A DNA stretch of 64,000 nt. Source: Lepus europaeus. Taxonomy: Eukaryota; Chordata; Mammalia; Lagomorpha; Leporidae. The first letter of the stretch is position 1, and the number at the start of each line of letters is the position of its first letter. The DNA lies in assembly GCF_033115175.1 (NCBI RefSeq), contig NC_084838.1, forward strand, positions 62,340,468 through 62,404,467. Direction: 5' to 3'. The translations under genes were made by a program, and so were the position numbers. Under the pieces are notes generated by a model that made no database searches, had not been told where the DNA came from, and saw nothing but the letters and a program-made list of their open reading frames with translations. Positions 23,651 to 35,965 of this stretch are shown one piece after another.

Positions 23651-25137
23651 AAAATTGATTCAGACTTTTCTTCTTCAATTCAACTCCATTGTAGCACTCA
23701 TCTCAGTTTGAGCACATCATAAAATGTTTGTTGAGTGAATAACCACCTGAATAATAAGAATCTTCATGAAAATGTCCTCTCCCTCACATGATGGTTCACC
23801 ATTCTTCTAACATATAAACCTGGATCCAGAACACATGAGTCCCACATACTACGTTGTGTCCAAAGTTTATAATAGTACAGCATTTGTAATTCAATAAACC
23901 ACACATAGATTAGCTTCCTACAGCTCCTTTTTATCTGTGTATAAACATCTTTCTCTTCAGAAATGCAAGGGATTCTACTGAAGTCCATGTTAAAATGAAG
24001 GTTTTGTTTATTTGCGAGAATTAAATTCAGATTAACTTCAAGTCTAAATAACAAAACCAAAGTGGTAGTTAACTTGGCAAACTAAGCAGAGAACAGAGCA
24101 AGCACTCATGTGCATTTGGACATGGACAGTTTCAAATGAATACATTTTCAATAAAAGCCATTTTACTCAGGTTTCCATTATGAAACCAAGCAGAACCACA
24201 CATGAATAACGCACACATCAAAAAGTCATTGTGCAAGTCTGAGAAATAAAAAGCATTATTCCAAAATCAAGTTACACAAATCAAATTACAAACTTGACTT
24301 GAAACTAACCAAACAACATTGAAAGACGTTCTGGAAAATGTTGTGTTAGTGGAATTTTTTTCTCATATTAGTCATATAATGCATACTTACTGAAGATCTA
24401 AAATTTATTCGGTCCTAGATTAAAGAAATTCAATCATTCTCAGGGCTAATAGCTTTTGAGTAGCTCTTTTTCTTTTTTCAAGTCTTTTTCACAGGTAGAG
24501 ATCAGATAGTCTTTAGTAGCAAACATAGACCTTGAAACTAAAACAGTAATCTTAGTTTCAATAACAGGTGATTATCTCATCTAGCTTTTCTGGAACTATG
24601 GCATTTTTAAGATGTTCTGGATTTATAGAATATTTCACTTGAAAAGCTTTCAGCTGAATCATTAATAAACATCATAATCACCAAACAATAATAAATAATT
24701 GATAGAAACTTCTCTGGAGAGCTGCCTTCGGCAGAATCATGTCATAAATCAAGAGGAAAGCATGTTTTCTAACTTTTGTGGAGGATTTTTCAGTTTAATC
24801 ACGCTGTTGATTTACTCCTCACACAGCTCTGGAAATTGAATTTTCAATCTGATGCACAAGAGAACACATTTGTAGATGATCATAGAGCTCAAAATCTTTG
24901 GATTTTAACCCAATGGAATTAACTATGTATCTGAAGAACTTCCTAAGAGCATAATACTCTCACACTGATAGCAGGTAAATTTGACATTTCCAAATAACGA
25001 GCTATCTAAAAGTTAATCTACCAAATCCAGTCTTTAAAAATGAAGGTATGTGAAAATGACATAGGACTAAAGACATGCATCTCTATACAGGGACCAATGA
25101 TAAAGCTATCAACAGATGGCATTAAGAGCCAGAAAGA
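23651..25137. other. 1.5-kb unassigned stretch
   Basis: Looks single-copy, AT-rich, no recognisable repeat or exon. A candidate for conservation analysis. Confidence 0.5.
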
Positions 25138-25590
25138 GAGGCTGGCATTGTGACAGCAGGTTAAGCTGCCACCTGTGATGTTGGCATGCCATACTGGAGT
25201 GCTGGTCAGAGTTCCAGCTGTTCCTCTTCAGTTTCTGACAGTTCCCGACAAATGCACCTGGGAAAGCAACAGAAGATGGCCCAAGTAATTGGGCCCCTGA
25301 AACCAACATGGGAGCCTGAGATGGAATTCCTGGCTCCTGGAATTCAACCTGGCCCAGACCTGACCATTGTGGCTATTTAGGGAGTGATCCCTGGGAAAGC
25401 TGCGGAGGATGGTCCAAGTCTTTGGGAACTTGCAACATGTGTGGGCGACCCAGATGAATCTCCTGCTTCTTGGCTTTGGCACGGCCCAGCCCTGACCATT
25501 GTGGCCATTTGGGGAGTGAACCAACAGACAAACGATCTCTCTGTCTCTCTTTCTCTCTCTCTGTAAGTCTGATTTTCAAATAAATAAATC
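25138..25590 (+). repeat. C-SINE with internal 133-bp tandem duplication
   Basis: Plus orientation and longer than a normal copy (about 450 against about 320 bp). The body segment starting 'ctgggaaagc' occurs at 25258-25390 and again at 25391-25523. Both units run through 'tgaccattgtgg' to 'ggagtgaacc' or 'ggagtgatcc'. The tail is a TCTC repeat and 'aaataaataaat'. Confidence 0.88.
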
Positions 25591-25609
25591 TTTTTTTTTT
25601 TTAATAATA

Positions 25610-25732
25610 CAAGGGTACTTCAAAAAGTTCATGGAAATTGGATTAAATGCTAATTTTGGAGCAGAGGTTTTTTGAAATCTGTGCATATTTTTTCATAATA
25701 AACATTTTCCACAAAATCTTTTAAGATGCCCA
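25610..25732 (-). mobile_element. Short palindromic TA-flanked element (copy 1)
   Basis: Starts after a TA with 'gggtacttcaaaaagttcat' and ends with decayed 'ttttccacaaaatcttttaa' before a TA. The interior runs opposite to the copy at 62472. Confidence 0.65.
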
Positions 25733-25744
25733 TATGCATATGAC

Positions 25745-25975
25745 TGCAACAGATGATTAACTCCCCAGAATCCCACAACAGCGGACATTAGCCAGGCTGA
25801 ATCCCAGACGTATAAGCTCAATCAGGGTCTCTCACATGGGTGGCAGAGACCTAAATACTTCAATCATTGCTGCTATTGACCAGGGTTCACATTAGATGGA
25901 AGCTGAAATCAGCAATAGAGCCAGAACTGGAATCTGATTTGGGATGCACTAAACACCTCACTTCCCACCTACCCC
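25745..25975 (-). repeat. C-SINE, old and truncated
   Basis: Minus orientation with weak but ordered blocks: 'ttaactccccagaatc', 'gggtctctcacatgggtggc', 'gatttgggatgcactaaac'. The tail end is missing. Confidence 0.6.
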
Positions 25976-26209
25976 CACACCTCTGCCAAAGATCACTTTC
26001 ATCTTTTTTAATTGAACTATTTAAAATATTTTCATGTCTTCTATTCATTTATATAAATAAATGCATTGGTAATTTTCTCTCCTGTTGTGTTATTTATATT
26101 ATTTCATTTTCTTCAGTTATTCTCCCCAATCCCATCATTTTTTTTTCTTTTAGATTTCACAGTATTAACTTTTCTGAATAAAATTTTTAATTGTTTTGGA
26201 ATCTGATTT

Positions 26210-27280
26210 TTATTCCAATATATTTTAAGCTTAAGTATGTGTTATTCTCTAGTTCTTTTAAAGTTATTTTTAAAATGAACACTCTGATACACATGGGATT
26301 TAGTTTTGTTTATAGTGAGTTGTACATCTAAAAAAGATTTTTGTCTTCAAATTCCTAACATGTTATCTCAATGTCATAAATTAAATAAACTCTGTCTCCA
26401 ATTTTTGGTGCTTATTTTTAGAAGTATTAAATCATTAAGTATAATTTTACTTATGCTATTCCAGCAGATATCTTTTTGTACCAGAAACATATTGTCTTAA
26501 TATTTATAACTCTAAAAGGATTTATTACCTGATAGAGAATTTTTTCTTTTATTCTTGCTTTGATCAATGGATGCTTTCATATTTTTGCTGTCTTCCAGCT
26601 AACTAAAATTCAAAATGTATTCTTTTTGTTAGCTTTTTCCTTCTATAACAATCTATTTTACACCCTTATTCAGCTTCATTGAACATTAGCTAATGAGAAA
26701 TATATATATACACACATATATTTATAATAGCTTTTTATGTTTTCAAATTTTATATATTTTTGAAAGGTTTATTTTTTCAAGTAGGACAGATTCTTTTCTC
26801 ATTAAAACTGCTCTTAAATATCTTTATGTAGTTTTTCTTATTATGAATGAGATCTGTCACGTATTTTAAATGAGTATGACAGAACAAAACTAGATTTTTT
26901 TTAAATATCAATCTATTCATTCATTTTATTAATACCATTATCAATTTAAAATTTTTAATTTAACAGTGGTATTTCTACCCACAATATTGTATAACTTCTC
27001 AATGTTTTTTTTTCTTTGACATCTTTTATTTCTGCCCTGATATTTTTAACATACATTTAAAAATTTTAATAATAGCTATATTCATTTCATAATTTAAATA
27101 CTGATAATTACATAATAATATTATTAAATGAATACTTTGTTCTACTTATTTCAATGGCAGATTTCTGTTTTATGTGGATGTTTCAAAATGCATTCTATTA
27201 ATTTAATTATATAAAATATTTGATGACTGAGGATGAATATGATGAAATACATAATAATACAGGTAACAAAGAGCTAAAAA
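26210..27280 (-). mobile_element. Decayed L1 ORF2 region, antisense, in AT-rich DNA
   Basis: Long A/T-rich sequence with phrases resembling antisense L1 ORF2, for example 'gaatctgatttttattcca' and 'catgggatttagttttgttt'. There is no open frame and the edges are uncertain. It may be partly unrelated AT-rich sequence. Confidence 0.35.
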
Positions 27281-27312
27281 TTTATGATCTCAGCTTCAAG
27301 TTGCTTATGACA

Positions 27313-27334
27313 TCACACACACACACACACACAT
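27313..27334. repeat. (CA)11 microsatellite
   Basis: A short perfect CA repeat. Confidence 0.95.
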
Positions 27335-28484
27335 TAAATTCCTAATTACCAAAGTTTGTAGTACTTAAGATCAATGAAACTACAAGTTGACATAAAAATC
27401 CAACACCTCAAGAAGGTAGATCTTCAGAGGTGAATGAGTTTGGATGGCTAGCAATGAGACCAGAGACAAAAGCATTTTTGAACATGAGTAAGGAGAAGCA
27501 TGGCCATGCAGATAGAATTTTCAAAGCATATTCAGAAAAATGGGGCAATCAATGTTGATGGTGTCAATTCTCTAGCTGGACCTGCCATGCATTTCTCTGT
27601 TGGTCTTTAGAGCTGCCTGCTGTTTTGTGTGGAGGATGGAATTTTACATTTCTTTATTTGAACTGAAACCTTTTCCCCTAAAATTGCCTTTAATAAGGTT
27701 GCATACTCATAGCTGTATATCTTGATATACACTCTCTCTGATTATCTTCCTGGTCTCTGAATCCTGGTTGTTGAGCATAAATCATGGTTTTGCAAAACTT
27801 GTAGCCGTGGTTTTACTACTAGCTTTGTTTTCTTGTTTATCTCTTAGGTTTTTTTTTTTTTTTTTTTTTTGACATTTCTTGTCTTTTTTGCTCATCTTAT
27901 TAAAAAGGAACAATGCTGTTACATTGCAAAACTAACATTGGGCAGATGAAGTTGTAGGTTTAAATGTCAGCTTAAAGAGATAATTTTAAAACAGAAAGCT
28001 CTTAAAAGTAATGTGTTGGAATACTGAAAATACTGAACAATTATAGCTAAAGAAAACCTTTACATAAAAATATGTGGGTTTTTTTGTAATTTCTTTAAAA
28101 TAAATCTAATATGAAAAAAGAGATAGGATAGGCTATCATAACTAGAAGCACACATCTCTACATGAATGTGGAAATATTTGCAACACTAAATGAAAGAACG
28201 GAGCACAATATTTGTTTAAAAGTTAATTGTTTAACTTGAAACCAAGTAATTCCAGTTACAAATCATGGTGACCCCAGCATTAGTGCATTAGTGATCCAGA
28301 TTTTCTTGTGGTACTCTTAATTTTGTGCTAAAAAGACATTTTTTGTTTTACTGTTCCTAATTCCAGAGCAAAACCACAAAATTGAACTCTGAGCCTTCAA
28401 GACCTGTAAAAGTGTTCCTCATCAGAACAGAAACATCAAATAGAATGTGAATGTCACTGTTGCTGGGATATCTTTGTTTCTTTT
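27335..28484. other. Unassigned AT-rich sequence
   Basis: Contains a T tract of about 22 at 27849-27870; otherwise nothing recognised. Confidence 0.5.
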
Positions 28485-28497
28485 CAAAACAGAGGGG

Positions 28498-28556
28498 TTT
28501 TTTTTTTTTTTTTTTCTACAGGCAGAGTGGACAGTGAGAGAGAGAGGCAGAGAGAA
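28498..28556 (-). repeat. Extremely truncated C-SINE 3' end
   Basis: T tract then 'acaggcagagtggacagtga' and a GA run, the 3' end of the youngest C-SINE type, with nothing of the rest. A short direct repeat 'caaaacag' occurs on both sides (about 28485 and 28557). Confidence 0.8.
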
Positions 28557-29959
28557 CAAAACAGTTTAATAGATCCGATTTGTCTCACTTTGCACATCCC
28601 CTGAGGAGCTTGAGGATTTAACAGTCCCTGCCTTGCTGGCCATCTTTGAATGCAATACACAGGATCTCAGCTGTTTTCATAGGGCTCCCAGTCTTGTGGA
28701 ATTTGGGGGTATTTGCATTATGCCTCTCATTAACCCAAGTGGGAACTTGTAGTCATCAACTTGGTGAGGACTTTTACCCTAACTATTGGCAAATATTTAG
28801 ACATTGAACAATGCCAGTGAAATCCTCAAGGATTTAAAAATTCCTAAGTACTATGAATAGCAGTGAAAGTGCAATAGGTAGAATCATAATAGATTTTTGA
28901 CAAATTATTCAGTAAACTTGCTAAATTAAAATGCCCTCTTTAATAAATGGCATATATGACTGTAAGTAGAATCTCTAAACATCATTTTGTCACCTGTTAA
29001 TTTCTCACTGATTGATTTGACAAACTTAGCAGGAAAAAGTAGATCAGGAAGAGCTGCATTTTTAACTACTTTTTTTTTGTATTGGCCTTGTTTTACACTC
29101 TATAATAAATCTATCAAAATAAACTACCATTTATCTGGTATCACATCTGTAAGTGATCCAAGAGAAGAAAGTGACACATTAAATACATATTTCTTTTCCA
29201 TTTTTTAAAAAATTCAGCTCTGAGTGAAATTTGAGACATCAAATTAAGAATATTTTAGAAAGCTTTGATGTCTATTGAATTGTCTGTGTATTTTGATTGG
29301 TTTTCAGAAACTAAATTTGAGAGAACAGTTGCTGGATTTAGTATCATTTACTCATTCTGAAGATTGACTATTCTAAAGCATGTACTACAAAGGCAAAAAC
29401 GTTCTTTGCTTGAAAAACATTCCCATATCGAATAGATATAGATGGTGACACCAAGATTAAAAACTGTATGTAGCTTAAGTAATTGGTGCACTGTGTAACA
29501 GTTCTAAGATGTATATTATACTTTCAGTGCCTTTTCCTGCAAGACTTTTACAGATTCCATGGGAATTAGGGTATAAGAATCTACAAATGTTCTTAGTTCA
29601 AGAATGGTTTTTATAAATAGCTCAAAGACAGCAAAAGATTTCCCAGGAATCTCTGTAACAGATTATTTGATAAAACTTTGTCTCATGGCCATGACTGGCT
29701 ACAAGGGTGATTATAAATGTAAATATTCAACATTTGCAGGATCTAAAGAGAAAATTGTCAAGTAAAAATCTCTTCAGAAATGATTACTGGATTGGTCAGA
29801 CAACAGTATATAATATTAAATCATATACACTACAATGAGCAAGTCTTAATTTCTTCATTAAAAGATACAAATCAGATTATTTTGCTTAATCACTTATTAT
29901 AATGATAGCAATATCATTTATTAAAGATTTCTGCATGCTAAGTAGTATTTCAGGGACTT
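28557..29959. other. Unassigned AT-rich sequence
   Basis: No recognised gene or repeat. Short frames such as 28987-29208 have no family resemblance. Confidence 0.5.
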
Positions 29960-30265
29960 TATTTTTTAAAAAGATGTATTTATCTATTTACAAGGCAGAA
30001 TTTCAGAGAAAGAGATGTAGAGGCAGAAAGAGAGAGGTCTTCTATCCACTGGTTCATTGCCCAGATGGCCACAATGGCCAAGGCTCAGCCAAGGTACAAG
30101 TGAACACAAGGGCCCAAGGACTTGGGTCATTTTCTGCTGCTTTCCCAGGAGCATTAGCGGAGAGCTGAATTGGAAGTGGAGTATCCAGGACTGGAACCGG
30201 TGCTCATATGGGATGGCAGCACTGTAGGTGGTGGCTTTACCTGCTTCACCAGAGTGCCTCCCCCC
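29960..30265 (-). repeat. C-SINE
   Basis: Minus orientation: 'aaaaagatgtatttatctat', 'ggtcttctatccactggttc', 'gctcatatgggatggcagca', ending 'gtgcctcccccc'. Confidence 0.9.
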
Positions 30266-30274
30266 AGGGTACTT

Positions 30275-30455
30275 TTCAAGTATTAATTAATTCTCCATGT
30301 GGTATGCTTCATTATACCCACTTTACAGTTGATAAAACTGAAGCATAGAGAAGTTACTTGGAATAAGTTCATGCATCTAGCAACTGCTAGAGCACGTAGA
30401 TACCAAATCCAGAGGCTATATTCTACATCACCCCTTAACTTACTATGCCATTTTA
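30275..30455 (+). repeat. MIR-like ancient SINE
   Basis: Ordered MIR motifs: 'cactttacagttgataaaac', 'gaagcatagagaagttactt', then 'ataccaaatccagaggctat' and 'taacttactatgcc'. Confidence 0.65.
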
Positions 30456-31499
30456 CTTCTTAAATATCTTTCGTTTTAGTTTCACACTACATTATTTGTA
30501 TTTTAAATGGATTTTGTTGCTTCATTTATTTTCCATGAAAACACCTTGAGTAATTCATTCTATGTGCAAGTGTGAATTATTTTCTGAAATATAATTTAGA
30601 AAAAAACAACTTGTCTGCAATGGCTACAGTATGTGCAAGTTGCTAAAAAAGGGTTCACTTCTCTTGTTTTCAAATTATTATTTTAAAATAATAATAATAT
30701 TATTGTTATTCCACATGTCCACATAATACCATATAATCTCTGAACTATAATTAAAAAAACAGAGTTTTTAAGGGTTTAGTAAAATATACACAATCACTTC
30801 AGTCCATTTTTTATGGCCAAACTTTTCAGAGATTGCTAGAGAGTTATTATTAACAATCTTGCATAGCAGCTCCAATGAAACCACAAAGAAAAATGCTTTG
30901 AGTAAAAGGCCAAGTAACAAAAAGCTGGAATACATCAGCCATAAAGGAATAAGGGATCTTCTGGTTCTTCTAAAGCACTCCTTTGCACAAGAGGAAAAAT
31001 GCACATTTGATAGCTAGCACTATATTTGATTTATAAGCAGATTTAGCTGATGTGAAAATAATTGTAGTAAATTACTCCAAGTGTAATCTAAAAACATCAA
31101 GAATTCATACATTTCCCTATTGGTACAGGATTGCTCATTAGTAAAGAATGAAATAATGTAGCCTCTGAAAATTCTTTCTCCCACTTTGGACAAACAGGCC
31201 TTGCACACCATGTTAATGACTTGAAGGAATGCCAACTTTGGGCAATGTTTGGAATGTAAGTAGCACTCAAATATAGGTACACGAGATTCAGTCTCAGTAC
31301 CGGCTCTGGTTTGGCTCAAATAGACCTTGGGTTAAGCATGTGGCACAAAATAATCCATAATGTAGGTGAGAATATTTGAATGTTGGTTGGGATTTAATGA
31401 GAATGTTCTATTAAACATTTAAACAATGATAACTGTGATTACTTAGAAGTGGTGTAAGATTTATACACAAATCAATAAAATCCATGTTGAAAAATAGAA
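30456..31499. other. Unassigned intergenic sequence
   Basis: Short minus-strand frames (for example 31020-31319) look accidental. Confidence 0.5.
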
Positions 31500-31790
31500 A
31501 ATAGACTCTGTACCCTGCTGGGTATTCTATGGCTCGTGGCTTCCTCTGTCCTCACAGCCAGCATTTTCAGCATCTTCACTTCTCTGCCCTTGCTCCTCAA
31601 TACTCTTGCCTCTCTCTTGTAAAGACCCTTACACTTGGCACAGTAGATACACCAGGGTCATCCCATCTCAGAGTCTTTAACTTGATCTTGTTTTCAAATT
31701 CCCTTTTCCATGTGAGTGGCATATTCACAGGTTCTGGTAATTAGAAAATGGACAACCTTAGGTGTATGGATTGGGAGCATTATTGTTCCC
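31500..31790 (+). mobile_element. MaLR/MLT-type LTR-like remnant
   Basis: The phrase order 'cccatctcagagtctttaac', 'ttcaaattcccttttcca' and 'gcatattcacaggttctggt' recalls old non-autonomous mammalian LTRs. It is non-coding and degraded; the exact family is not certain. Confidence 0.45.
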
Positions 31791-32690
31791 TCCAGAGAAG
31801 CATGCTATGCAAATGAACTCCTTGAGAAAGATGACAGATTTTGTAGTTCATGATAGGAATTTGGATTTGACTCTGAGGGAGATGAAGAACTATTAGAATT
31901 TGGAATTGAGGCTGGCAAAATCCAGCTTCTATCTGACAGGTTTACTTTGCAATGTTGAGCAATGACTGAGAAGGTAGAGATAAAACCAGGAAACAGGACA
32001 GGGCTATTGCCATACTCTCAGGGAGAAGTGATGGTGGCTTTGGGTTTTGGCATTGGTAGCCTTGTAGATATATAAGATATATAGATATATAAGATATATA
32101 AGATAGAGGTCATAGGATTTGGATGTTATATAGAGGAAAGGAGTAACTAAAGATAACTCAAAGATTTCAGCTGAGAATTTGATGAATTCAGGGAAACACC
32201 ATTTATTAAATTGGATAAGAATCAAATCAACAGCAAATTTTCAGTTTGAGATGCTAATCAAAGAGTAAGTAGAGCTGCAACGAGGGCAAGTGGGCATAAG
32301 ACACTTGGTTTTAGGGAAAGACTCATGCTTGAAGCATGCATTAAGGAATCCCAGCACATAGCATGTGAAATTGTGACACTAGATGAATTATTCAGGGGAG
32401 CTGTTTTAGAAGAGGTAAGCCCAGGGGTACTCTTCTGGAGGTCTGGAAAACGAAGAGAAACCAGCAGTGGCGTCAGAACAAGCAAACAGTAGGAAAGGAG
32501 AGGATCCAAGAGAAAGTGATGCGTGGGAGGCCAAGTAAAAACAGTCCTTTGAAAAGGAGTGATCAACTATGTCGAGGGCTGCTGAGATATCAGTAAGTAG
32601 GGGACCTCCAATGAGCATTTGTTTTGGCATCATGAAAGTGCTTGTGTTTTGCAGGAGTTGGAGAAACAAGTACTTGACTGAAATTATTTG
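31791..32690 (+). repeat. Long ancient eutherian interspersed repeat, family not named
   Basis: Ordered blocks recognised from a widely dispersed mammalian repeat: 'tttggatttgactctgaggg', 'acagggctattgccatac', 'gtgatggtggcttt', 'tttcagtttgagatgctaat', 'ccaagagaaagtgatg', 'gtgatcaactatgtcgaggg'. An AT microsatellite (about 32066-32106) interrupts it. I cannot give its family name with confidence. Confidence 0.4.
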
Positions 32691-33235
32691 TGCCTGTATA
32701 ATGCACTGAACAGCAAGATATGTTTGTTGCATTTCTTAACATTGATAAGTATTTAAATTTTTATAGTAAGCAGTTTGGAGCTGACTGGTAATATAAGCTC
32801 CACCATTCCCTTAAAGTTGAGGTAAGGCTTCTAAATTGGTTGTTCATCTAGAGTTCCCTTATTTGCAAATACCAAAAGTGTACTTTAACTCAATTCCTTA
32901 CATTAGTATTTCCTTACATTCAAGTCCAGAAAAAGAGAGAGATTAATATAACATAGGAAAATTCCATTTTTCTTCTGGGAAAACATAACAGTGCAGGCAG
33001 AATAGTATAAAAAACACTTTAGCTTGAGCTTTTTGCCTCATTCCCTCGTGGTGCTGACAAAGATTAAATATCAAAAGTTCTAGCTTAGAGATTAGTTAGG
33101 GAGATACTTTAGTTGAAAATTAGGCACTTCTATGCAATCATTGTCTTCAAATCAATAAATATGTTAGTAATTAATGTTGTTTGTGCATTGCCCTCCTCTT
33201 AGTAAAAGCCACTATTAAAACATATTTGCCTTATA
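32691..33235. other. Unassigned intergenic sequence
   Basis: No feature recognised. Confidence 0.5.
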
Positions 33236-33347
33236 GGAGGGTGCTTCAAACTTTGTAGAAGAATGAAATTCAAAGAGAAATTTGTTTTGGTGCAACAAAA
33301 TTCAGAAATTTTTACATTTTTTCCTAATATATCTTCCATGAACTTTT
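33236..33347 (-). mobile_element. Short palindromic element, left part (copy 2)
   Basis: After a TA: 'ggagggtgcttcaaactttg', then 'tttgttttggtgcaacaaaa', reaching 'ttccatgaacttttt'. It is split by the SINE at 33348-33728; the right end resumes at 33729-33755 before a TA. Confidence 0.68.
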
Positions 33348-33728
33348 TAAATTTACATCTTTTATTTTAAAAGAATTGTTTATGTATTTAAAAGGCAGAA
33401 ATACAGAGAGAGAAGAAGGGAGAAAAAGTGAAAGAACAAAGAGAGAGAGAGAAAGAGAGAGAGAATCTTCTATCTGCTGGTTCACTCCCCAGATGGCTGC
33501 AATGTGCAGAGCTGGGCTGATCAGCAGCAGCTAGGAGCAAGGAGATTCCTCTGGGTGTTCCATGTGGATGAAGGGACCCAAGAACTTGGGCCATCCTCTG
33601 CTGCTTTCCCAGGAGCATTAGGAGGGAGCTGGATCAGAAGCAGAGTAGCTGGGACTAGAACTCGGACCCATATGGGATGCCAGCACTGCAGGTGGAGGCC
33701 TAACCTTCTATGCCACAGTGCCAGTCCC
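33348..33728 (-). repeat. C-SINE inserted in a palindromic element
   Basis: Minus orientation: 'tatttaaaaggcagaaatac', GA run, 'tctatctgctggttcactcc', 'ggagctggatcagaagcag', 'cacagtgccagtccc'. The TSD ttccatgaactttt lies at 33334-33347 and 33729-33742. Confidence 0.9.
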
Positions 33729-33757
33729 TTCCATGAACTTTTGGAAGACCATTTGTA

Positions 33758-34494
33758 TATTTAAATCATGTAATTTATATTTTCTATCTTTTACAAAATT
33801 GAATAAATATAAAATACTGAAACTCATAAAGCTAAGAAAAATTTTCAAATGTTCTGTCAATGTTCACTATAGGTTCCTTAAAATACAATGCATAAATGAA
33901 ACTATTCTACACCTTTCTCCCATGTTATATTCTTATGCTTTTCTAATTTCCTTTCTGTAGAGGGAAAATTTATAGATGTTATGAGGTGGAGAGATAGCAT
34001 GGGAAGCCTTTTGGAAAAAGAGGATATAAAAAAACTACCCTCTATTGAATCCAAAATCTAGGACTGTGATCTGAGAACAGAAACCATCTTTCATTGGCAT
34101 GGATTTTCCTAGGCAACTTTGGGTTTTAAAGGAGTTAGAAGTTTCATTTCATAAATATACTCTTATTGACTGTCCACTTCTCTGTTAAGGATATTTGCCT
34201 TGCAAATGCTGCAGACATGGTCACATATTTTATTACCTTGTTTGTAATTCATCAGTTTTGGTTCTTAGTATGTTTTCTGTGATTCATCGTGGTGTGTATT
34301 TTTGAATTTTACTCTGGTAAATTATCTGTGTTAAAAATAGCTTAGTTTAATTCTAGATTAAAACCAAGTAAAACAATAAACTAAATCATCTGTACTAGAT
34401 TGATAGTAAAAGTATGAAGAAAGGGGTGTGGCAATTAATTGGGAAGGTTGAAGAGTGGGCACTCCCTGATTCACTTGTAAGCATAAAATTGACT
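33758..34494. other. Unassigned intergenic sequence
   Basis: AT-rich, no feature recognised. Confidence 0.5.
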
Positions 34495-34905
34495 TTATTA
34501 TACTTAGTGAAATAAGCCGGTACCAAAAAGACAGATACCATGTTCTCCCTCATCTGGGGTAACAAATAGAGTACCTAAAAGGTAATATATTGGAGTGAAA
34601 CTGACATTTTTGAGATTTGACAATTGTTTACAGCCCTTGTCTCTACTGTTGAGAAAGAGTGTTTTTTTCTTCATACTATTTGTTGAACTCTTTGCATAGT
34701 ATATGGTTAACCTTATGAGTATAAAGTTAACTGAAAATAAATCTTTGTAAAAATTAAGAGTGGGAATAGGAGAGGGAGGAGGGGAGGAGAGTTGCAGTGT
34801 TAGTGGGAGGGAGGGTAGGGCAGAAAGTATCATCTATGATACTGAATCTGTATGTAGGAATACATGAAACTAGTATTCCTTAAATAAAATTTTTAAAAAT
34901 CTTAA
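34495..34905 (+). mobile_element. Older lagomorph L1 3' end
   Basis: 'gtgaaataagccggtaccaa' (end of ORF2), 'cagcccttgtctctactgtt', 'tatttgttgaactctttgca', a G-rich purine tract at about 34755-34825, and a 'cttaaataaaattttt' end. It parallels 46667-47100. Confidence 0.8.
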
Positions 34906-35342
34906 ACAAAAAACCTGACTCTGGACATGTGATTTCAAGAGCAGGCGCAGCAAGCTCAGTACTGGAAAACATGGAGACCACTGATTGGAGGGAATATGGT
35001 TCGTTACAGTTTCTTTTTTTGTTTTATCATGACACATATTTCCCTTTTCATCCATATTTTAATATTTAATATCATAGCTACCAAAGAAGTTATTGAATAT
35101 TATTGTTAGGAGTAAGACATACTCAAGTTAAAATCCTAGTTTTGATATTTCTGTAGGATTTGTAGCAGTTATCTTTCTTCTATGTCTCTGTTTTTTCAAA
35201 CATCGACTGGCGAAAATTCTCATTTGGTGGAATTTTTGTGTTGAGGAATATATCAAGCAATTTAAGGGAAAAGATGTATAAATTACAGGTCCTGGTAGAT
35301 TTTAATAGAAATTGAATAATATATTTTATAAATAATGAATTT
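34906..35342. other. Unassigned intergenic sequence
   Basis: No feature recognised. Confidence 0.5.
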
Positions 35343-35585
35343 AGGGGCCAGCACTGTGGTGCAGCAGGTTAGGCCTCTGCCAGCAATATAGGGATCCCAT
35401 ATGGGTGTCAGTTTGAGACTTGGCTGCTCCACTTCTGGTCCAGATTCCCATTAATGCACCTGCGAAAGCGGCACAAGATGGCCTAAGTTCTTGGGCTCCT
35501 GTACTTGCGTGGTACCCAGAAGAAGCTCCAGACTCCGGGCTTCAGTCTGGCCCAGCCCTGGCCACTAAGGTCATTTGGGGGTAAT
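35343..35585 (+). repeat. C-SINE, 3' end missing
   Basis: Plus orientation: 'ggggccagcactgtggtgca', 'atcccatatgggtgtcagtt', 'ggcctaagttcttgggctcc', 'ggtcatttggggg'. It then loses similarity without a TC or A tail. It is the last C-SINE before an 11.7-kb SINE-free stretch. Confidence 0.88.
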
Positions 35586-35892
35586 AATTTCTTGAATACA
35601 AGTATTTATAAATAGGAGGGCTTTTTGATTTATATTATAAAGTATTAATGCAGAAAAGTGTATCATTACAAAGAGTTTGAAGTTTTAATTAGATTCTCAC
35701 ACTAGGAATCAAAAGAAATGTAGATGATTACTAACATCGCATCAAAACTAAATATTTGCTCATGTCATGAGTTATGAGTTATAATATTTCTAAGAGACAT
35801 TTCAGGAAGCTAACAAATTATTTATGTATCCTAGCATGAAAGAATAGCATATTGGGCTTCATTAATGAGGTGTTCTACTCCCCAACTATAAG

Positions 35893-35907
35893 CTCCTCCT
35901 CCTCCTC

Positions 35908-35961
<54 letters not shown>

Positions 35962-35965
35962 CCTC
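35893..35965. repeat. (CTC)n(CT)n microsatellite
   Basis: About 73 bases of C/T only, CTC units turning into CT units. Confidence 0.95.

Noticed and set aside
25258-25523. CRISPR-like direct repeat
   Set aside because: Only two adjacent diverged 133-bp units within a SINE in a mammalian genome; no spacers.
34495-34905. Possible coding gene on the minus strand (34504-34833)
   Set aside because: Antisense to an L1 3' end.
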